Assembly: GCF_027887165.1 (NCBI RefSeq)
Contig: NC_077230.1
Coordinates: forward strand, 347,247,798-347,311,797
DNA from: Monodelphis domestica
Lineage: Eukaryota; Chordata; Mammalia; Didelphimorphia; Didelphidae
Length of the DNA stretch: 64,000 bases
Direction of reading: 5' to 3'
Shown here: in pieces, positions 57,787 to 64,000 of the stretch
Layout of the letters: each line of letters begins with the position of its first letter
Numbering within the stretch: position 1 is the stretch's first letter
Translations under genes and position numbers: made by a program
The notes under the pieces: generated by a model
Databases searched by the model: none
What the model was told of the DNA's origin: nothing
Seen by the model: the letters and a program-made list of their open reading frames with translations, nothing else

Positions 57787-57990
57787 ATAGTTGCCAAAGT
57801 TCCTGTGTGACCCTGGACAAGTCACTTAACCACTGTCTGCCTCAGTTTCCTCAACTCTAAAACAGGGATCATAAGAGCATCTGCTTCCCAGTATTGTAAA
57901 TACCAAATGAGATTATATTTAGCACAGTTCCTGGCACACAGTAAGTACTTAATTAATGCTTCTTCTCTTCCTTTTTTCTCCTTCCTCCTC
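57787..57990 (+). mobile_element. MIR-like SINE joined to an L2-type 3' end
   Basis: GTGTGACCCTGGACAAGTCA, TGCCTCAGTTTCCTCAACTC and CCTGGCACACAGTAAGTACT. Confidence 0.7.
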
Positions 57991-58751
57991 CCACCGCTGA
58001 CAGGTTACAGTGTGGACCAATGAAGAGAACAGTCACTGAAGTCCAATGACTTCTTGGATACTTTCTAGCTGTGTGACTTTGGGCAAGTCTTTTCATTTCC
58101 ATGGGCCTCAGTTTCTTCCTTTGTAAAATGAGAGCTTCAGACTAGATGGTTTTTGAAGTCCCTTCCCATCAAATCTGTTTCTCCGTGAGTTCTAGTTCTG
58201 ACATCCCCAGATCCCTTCTAACTCGGAGATCCCGCCTTTCACACTTCCAGGCACTTCCCAGGCCAGAACCGGAGATTTAGTCCACTAGGCGTCGCTAGCT
58301 GTCAGCCGAGGACGCTGAGAGCATTCACAGACGGAGGCTGAGTTTTGCTCCTCCAAAGACCAGGGCCACCGTGTCTTCGTGAGTGGGGAATGTCTCAGGA
58401 CACCTTTGATTTGATGCCACCACTCTGAGAGCAACCCGTGAGCCACAGATCCCAAGAACGCCAGGGCTGCCTGGTCTGAGTGTTCCATTTTCCAGATGGG
58501 GAAAATGAAGTCGGGGCAGGGAAAGGGATTTGCCTAAGGTCACATGGTGAGTCTGTGTGAGCCTAGACCAGGATTGCGAAACCATAATTCCCATCTAGAT
58601 CTTTTTTCTGTTATTCCAGGCTGCATCTTGATAATCAGAAAAGATTGTAGATATGGGGGTAGACTTGAGAAGGATCTTCAAGATCCCTGGGTCTATCTCC
58701 CTGCCTGTTGTTCTCCAGACACCAAAAGTAGCTAAGAACTTACAATGTTCT

Positions 58752-58973
58752 TTTTAAATTTATTTTTATTTTTATTTTTTAGACCCTTACCTTCTGTCTT
58801 GGAATCAATACTATGTATTGGTTCCAAGGCAGAAGAGTGGTAAGGGCTAGGCAATGGGGGTCAAGTGACCTGCCCAGGGTCACACAGCTGGGAAGTGTCT
58901 GAGGTCAGATTTGAACCTAGGATCTCCCATCTCTAGGTCTACTATTTATCTATTGAGCAGCTTAGCTGTCCCT
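58752..58973 (-). mobile_element. tRNA-headed SINE, type A
   Basis: Antisense with a long T-rich tail (TTTTTATTTTTATTTTTTAG); ends CAGCTTAGCTGTCCC. ACAATGTTCTTTTTAA before and ACAATATTTTAAAAG after may be the diverged duplication. Confidence 0.87.
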
Positions 58974-59072
58974 CCCACAATATTTTAAAAGTTATCCGTC
59001 CACCCCCATCTCTACCCAAGACAGATTTCAAATTCTCTCCCAGCGACTCCTTCCTATGTATAATGATGACAC

Positions 59073-59322
59073 AGGTCTTCTTGTTTAGTTGTTTCAGTCG
59101 GGTTTGACTCTTCATAACCCCATTTGAGGTTTTTTTGGGCAAAGATACTGGAGCAGTTTGCCATTTCCTCCTCCAGCTCATTTTCTAGATGAGTAAACTG
59201 AGGCAAACAGAATTAAGTGATGCCCAAAGTCACATAGATGGTAAATGTCTGAGACTGGATTTGAACTCAGGTCTTCCTGATTCCAGGTCTGGTGCTCTAT
59301 CTACTGGGCCACCCTGCTGTCT
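59073..59322 (-). mobile_element. tRNA-headed SINE, type B
   Basis: GTTGTTTCAGTCGGGTTTGA, AACCCCATTTGAGG and TTTGCCATTTCCTCCTCCAG; antisense. Confidence 0.87.
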
Positions 59323-59880
59323 ATAAGACACAGGATAAGATACATTAATAAAACCACAGAATCTGAGAACTAGAAAGGGTTTCAGAGAGTATGTGGTCTA
59401 ACCTGTTATCCAAACAGGAAAGCCACTAACCTACAGCTGGAAAGCTTCTAGTGATGTGGAGTTCACCACCTCCTGAAGTGGATGGACTATTCAGCTTTGG
59501 GATTGCGGTTGGTAAATCCAGGGGCTAGGATTCTCAGTATAGGAAAGATTGCGTTCTAGCTGATGGTGTACTGGAGAACCCGGCACATGGTACTCTTCAG
59601 AACAGGTGACTCACAGATTCCTTCATTGTTAGAGTTGGAAGGAATCTTGGAGACTGTGTAGTCCAGTCCCTTCATCCTAGAAGGGGAAAGTAGAGGCAGT
59701 GAAAGGATCTGCCCCTTCACCCAGCGGTCAAGCCAGAGCTTAAACAAGTGGCTGGCTGGATACTTTTAAAGAATAATTATAATAATAAATAGCTAACGTT
59801 TTTACTGTGCTAAGTGCTTTACAATTATTATCTCATCTGATACAACAACCCTGGGAGATAGGTACTATTAGGATTATGGT

Positions 59881-61001
59881 TTTCTTGGCAAGGAAACTGA
59901 GGCAAACAAGGATTAAGTGACTTGCCCAAAGTCACACAGTTTCTTTGCAAGGAAACTGAGGCAAACAAGGATTAAATGATTTGCCTAAAGTCACACAGTT
60001 TCTTGGCAAGGAAACTGAGGCAAACAAGGATTAAGTGACTTGCCCAAAGTCACACAGTTTCTTGGCAAGGAAACTGAGGCAAACAAGGATTAAGTGACTT
60101 GCCCAAAGTCACACAGTTTCTTGGCAAGGAAACTGAGGCAAACAAGGATTAAGTGACTTGCCCAAAGTCACACAGTTTCTTGGCAAGGAAACTGAGGCAA
60201 ACAAGGATTAAGTGACTTGCCCAAAGTCACACAGTTTCTTGGCAAGGAAACTGAGGCAAACAAGGATTAAGTGACTTGCCCAAAGTCACACAGTTTCTTG
60301 GCAAGGAAACTGAGGCAAACAAGGATTAAGTGAATTGCCCAAAGTCACACAGTTTCTTGGCAAGGAAACTGAGGCAAACAAGGATTAAGTGAATTGCCCA
60401 AAGTCACACAGTTTCTTGGCAAGGAAACTGAGGCAAACAAGGATTAAGTGACTTGCCCAAAGTCACACAGTTTCTTGGCAAGGAAACTGAGGCAAACAAG
60501 GATTAAGTGAATTGCCCAAAGTCACACAGTTTCTTGGCAAGGAAACTGAGGCAAACAAGGATTAAGTGACTTGCCCAAAGTCACACAGTTTCTTGGCAAG
60601 GAAACTGAGGCAAACAAGGATTAAGTGACTTGCCCAAAGTCACACAGTTTCTTGGCAAGGAAACTGAGGCAAACAAGGATTAAGTGAATTGCCCAAAGTC
60701 ACACAGTTTCTTGGCAAGGAAACTGAGGCAAACAAGGATTAAGTGACTTGCCCAAAGTCACACAGTTTCTTGGCAAGGAAACTGAGGCAAACAAGGATTA
60801 AGTGAATTGCCCAAAGTCACACAGTTTCTTGGCAAGGAAACTGAGGCAAACAAGGATTAAGTGAATTGCCCAAAGTCACACAGTTTCTTGGCAAGGAAAC
60901 TGAGGCAAACAAGGATTAAGTGAATTGCCCAAAGTCACACAGTTTCTTGGCAAGGAAACTGAGGCAAACAAGGATTAAGTGAATTGCCCAAGGTTACACA
61001 G
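59881..61001 (+). repeat. 19-copy 59-bp minisatellite inside a MIR-like SINE
   Basis: Exactly 19 units of 59 bp (1121 bases). The unit runs from TTTCTTGGCAAGGAAACTGA to AAAGTCACACAG and corresponds to the conserved SINE core (AGGAAACTGAGGCAAACAAG, then AGTGACTTGCCC). Copies 3-18 are nearly identical apart from one site, GTGACTTGCC versus GTGAATTGCC. Copy 2 is the most diverged, and copy 19 carries the normal downstream SINE sequence. The SINE's 5' part lies at about 59780..59880 and its 3' part at 61002..61060. Confidence 0.97.
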
Positions 61002-61469
61002 CCATTAAGTGTCTGAGGCTTTATTGAACTCAGGTCTTCTCTTCAAACCTGGCACTCCATCCCCTGGGTTAACTAATTTTTCAAGGTAGGCATTTTCTCT
61101 GAACAGGGAACTGGAGAACATTCTCTCTGTTGGGCATCAGAAGTGTGCCCTTTGCAATCAGGGAGAGCAGAAAGAGGGCTGGATTTAGGGTCAGAAGATA
61201 TAATCTGAGGTTGCCCAAAGAGAGGAATAAGGAAGAGACTTTAGAACACAGAATTCTGGAGGCAGACATGAGGTATATGTTAGAGGTAAGATTTGAATCC
61301 AGGTTTTCCTGAGTCCAAGACTGGCTGCTTAGAGATTCTCTATGTCTTGTGACTTCTTTGTGAATTACTGTATCAGGAATACTAAATGAGGTGGGTAGAA
61401 GTTGTCAGAAGCAGTTTAGAGTCCACAAAGACCAAACCGAGTTATCCATGCATGGAATGGGTGCCTCAG

Positions 61470-61680
61470 CAGGAGGTCATGAGGTCCTTTCCTCTCACTG
61501 GAGGTTTTTGAGTAAAGGTGGGATGCTGATCACTGTTGAGGTGACAATTGGACACTCTGAGGTCCAGTGGCTGAAGATGATGCTCCTTTTAGAATTCCGC
61601 ATCCCAAGAATCTGTGTGTCTTTTCTGGTTCGACAACGCCAGTATTCCACGGTCGCAGGGTTCTATGATTTCATTTGACT
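61470..61680 (+). mobile_element. CR1/L3-type LINE 3' end
   Basis: ACTGGAGGTTTTTGAGTAAA and GGATGCTGATCACTGTTGAG match the extreme 3' end of CR1/L3 elements. Confidence 0.55.
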
Positions 61681-61887
61681 CAGGAGCAAATTCCAGAGAA
61701 GTCTCTGGACATGCAAATCTGCATGAAAATCAGAGCCCGCTGGGCACCAGGTTTTGCTCTGCCAACACCGAGCCCCTTTCTTCTTCTTTCTAGGCAGCTG
61801 GGGGTCCTAGTCACCAGGCTACAGAGTCCAGTTTTCCTTCATGCAAATTCAGAGGAGGCAGCACCCCCTTTTCTTACCCCTCAAGTC

Positions 61888-62180
61888 ATCATGTTGTTGT
61901 TTAGTTGTGCCTGTGTCTTCATAGCCACATGAATCATGGCTATCCATGGGGTTTTCTTGGCAAGGATACTGTAGTAATTTGCCATTTCCTTCTCCAGTGG
62001 ATGGATCCTTTTGTCAGAAAGAAATTCTTGTTGTCAATAATTTTTGTCATTTTTGTCATTCAGAAATTAAGTGACTTGCCCAGGATCACACAGCTAGGAA
62101 GTATATGAGTCTGGATTTGAACTCAGATCTTCTTTACTCCAGACCTAGTGCTCTTAACCAATAGGCCATAGCTGCCTCTG
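61888..62180 (-). mobile_element. tRNA-headed SINE, type B
   Basis: TTGTTGTTTAGTTGTGCCTG, GGGTTTTCTTGGCAAGGATA and AGTGACTTGCCCAGGATCAC; antisense, with a small internal insertion of GTCATTTTTGTCATT type. Confidence 0.82.
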
Positions 62181-62969
62181 CCCCATCAAGCCATGGGTCT
62201 CATGAGTCACCTGGGAACAGGTAAGAACCCTGTGGCCAGGGCAGGTCTTCAGGGGATGTGGCTGAGTTGGGCAGTCAGTAGGTTAGATCAGGAAGGCTGG
62301 GTACCAAAGCTGGATATATAATCACCGAACAAAGAAAGGCAAAAAAGGTCTCTATCCTCAAGAAGTAGCTGTTCTACTGCGGGAGATGACGTGCAAACCC
62401 TCTCAATACAAGGCAACTATGACATAAGTGAAAGGGACTAGCAATGGGGGCAGGAAAGGCTTCTCGCCCAAGGTGGATTTGAAGGGTCTCTGTAGGAGGC
62501 AGAGGTGGGCATGGAGGACAGTCTGACAACAAAGGAGAATGAGCCAGGAAAGGGGATGGTCAGTGGCCCAGTTTTTTAAGAATGGCTGAAGTCCAGACAA
62601 GGGAGAGGTCATTGTGGTTTGGAGCAGTCCCAGAGGGCTTCTTGGAGAAGGAAGAGCCTTGAGCAGAGCTTTGAGTGACGAATTGATTGAAAGAGGAACC
62701 AAGAGGGAATTCTAGGTGAAGGTAATATTCTGAGCAAAGGCTCTAAGATGGGAATCATGGTATAGGAGAGAAAGCTTGCTCTGCCAATCTCTCATGTATG
62801 CCTTCTCGGGACCTCAGTTTTCCCATATGTAACATGAGAATGAAGAGCTGGGAGCTCCCTTTTAGCTCTGACATTCTATATTCTACAGTTATGATTCTGT
62901 ACTCCAAAGCCTAGAACACTGCAATAAATCTAACAAGATGAAACTTAATAATGGAGGGAGAGAAGGAAA

Positions 62970-63190
62970 AGAAGTAAGTATGAATATAGTACCTAATATT
63001 TGCCGGACACTGTGCTAAAAAACAGCCCTGTGAAGTAAAGGCTGCTATCATCACTATTTTATAGTCAAAGAAACAGAGGCAAACAGGGTTAAGTGACTTG
63101 CTCAGGATCATACAACTAGTAAGAATCTGAGGCCAGATTTGAACTCAGGTCTTCCTACCTTCAGGCTAAGTGCTGTACATACTGCACCAG
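62970..63190 (+). mobile_element. MIR-like SINE
   Basis: TTGCCGGACACTGTGCTAAA, GGCAAACAGGGTTAAGTGAC and GATTTGAACTCAGGTCTTCC. Confidence 0.75.
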
Positions 63191-63234
63191 GGAATTGACT
63201 CAACAATTTGGATATCTTTATGAAGGATAAATGC

Positions 63235-63800
63235 AAAGTCTTACACTAAGGTTAAAAAAACCAATGTCACAAGAGGATATCTAGATGTTGGTTCCTAAGA
63301 AAAATACTTGATAGTTTCAATGGGATGCAAGCTCATCATGCAAAATGCCCAAAGCATGCCACAGCAGCCTAAAAAGCTCATGCAATCAGGAGCTGTAATG
63401 AGAGGGGCATCAACATCTGGAAATAAGGAAGCGATGGTCCCACGGTCCTCTGCAAGGTCGGGCCACGTGAGGGATGCTGCGTTCAGTTGTGGGCACCAGG
63501 GACAGCAATAAGCCAGAGAAGAGGGGGTACCCAGGACCCAGTGAAGGACCCCTGGTTCTTCCTGACCTCCTGCTCGAGGCCATGCTGTACAAGGTTCCAC
63601 GGAAGGAAAGTGGAAAGGAGAAGGCTTAGGGGGAGGAGGTGGTGAGAGTCACCATCAGGTATTTGAACTCAGCCTGTGGAAGAGATTCTACTTGTTCTGT
63701 TTGGCCCAGGAAGGCAGAATAAGGAGCCCTGAGGCCAAGTTTTAGGGAGTCAGGGTCACCCTCCATTACGGTATAAACTCAACGTAAACCCCAAGGAGAG
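63235..63800 (+). mobile_element. CR1/L3-type LINE 3' region
   Basis: Sense CR1/L3: CTTGATAGTTTCAATGGGATG, TAATGAGAGGGGCATCAAC, GTTCAGTTGTGGGCACCAG and TTGTTCTGTTTGGCCCAGG. Decayed. Confidence 0.7.
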
Positions 63801-63880
63801 CTGTGGTCCACGGAGTCACAAAGAGCTAGAACTCTGTTACAAAATTAGAACAAAGTATTAGAATTCTTAATAACAAAAGG

Positions 63881-64000
63881 AGGCAACTAAGTGGCTCAGT
63901 GGATAGAATGTTGGGCCTGGACTCAGGAGGACCTGGGTTCAAATCTGATCTCAGATACTTCCTAGCTGTGTGACCCTGGGCAAGCGCCTTGACTTCTGAT
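63881..64000 (+). mobile_element. tRNA-headed SINE, cut by the window edge
   Basis: GGAGGCAACTAAGTGGCTCA head through CCTGGGCAAGCGCCTTGAC. Type A or B cannot be told because the 3' half is missing. Confidence 0.85.

Larger units (their letters stand above)
50447..64000 (-). other. P2RY6 5' flank and probable 5'UTR introns
   Basis: No second coding gene was found here. The stretch holds SINE, MIR-like and CR1 copies, a hAT MITE, a purine microsatellite, a duplicated block (55.6 and 57.6 kb) and a 59-bp minisatellite, all listed separately. Repeat-poor pieces without recognisable function are 51.8-52.1, 54.5-55.1, 56.1-56.3 and 58.2-58.5 kb. Confidence 0.6.

Noticed and set aside
60000-61000. 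CRISPR-like regularly spaced repeats
   Set aside because: The units are directly head-to-tail copies with no variable spacers, within a SINE in a mammalian genome.
62850-62890. Extra tandem-array site at a single SINE-tail motif
   Set aside because: Only one unit (AGCTCTGACATTCTATATTC); it is the normal end of a MIR-like copy.

Overview
The window is nuclear DNA of a mammal, very probably a marsupial. The coding genes are mammalian. The repeats are of marsupial type: dense tRNA-headed SINEs of two recurrent forms, marsupial-type L1 3' ends, many MIR-like, L2 and CR1/L3 copies, and SPIN/URR1-like hAT miniature transposons. The species cannot be fixed from the sequence. There is no bacterial or organellar content and no CRISPR array. 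I recognised no LTR retrovirus.

Two host genes lie on the minus strand in the order known from human 11q13.4. P2RY6 (UDP-responsive GPCR) is complete in one coding exon at 49383..50366. Its splice acceptor is just upstream, and a possible untranslated 5' exon lies near 54.6 kb. ARHGEF17 (TEM4, p164-RhoGEF) is represented only by its very large first coding exon, 26158..29424 (1089 codons). That exon has a CpG-rich promoter and 5'UTR region to about 30.6 kb. All of 1..26157 is read as ARHGEF17 intron 1, and the later exons (DH, PH, beta-propeller) lie beyond the left edge. P2RY6 is upstream of ARHGEF17, with about 20 kb between them.

Layout: 1-26.1 kb, intron 1, mostly SINE, MIR, L2, CR1 and L1 debris plus one hAT MITE. 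26.2-30.6 kb, ARHGEF17 exon 1 and CpG island. 30.6-49.4 kb, intergenic, with RTE-like and L1 fragments, a SPIN-like MITE, a frameshifted WBP2 retrocopy, a 7SL RNA pseudogene nested in L1, (GT)29, (TTCC)43 and a 33-bp tandem array. 49.4-50.4 kb, P2RY6. 50.4-64 kb, P2RY6 5' flank and probable introns, with a 360-bp purine microsatellite, a second hAT MITE, a local duplicated block, and a 19-copy 59-bp minisatellite born inside a MIR-like SINE.

The genes do not form an operon-like system. P2RY6 signals through Gq/phospholipase C and ARHGEF17 activates Rho, so their adjacency is conserved synteny rather than evidence of a joint pathway. The unusual content is repeat biology: SINE-seeded minisatellites, probably horizontally acquired MITEs and nested RNA retrocopies. 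I found no convincing undescribed protein system. Repeat family names come from recalled consensus sequences, and their edges are approximate unless target-site duplications (TSDs) are given.
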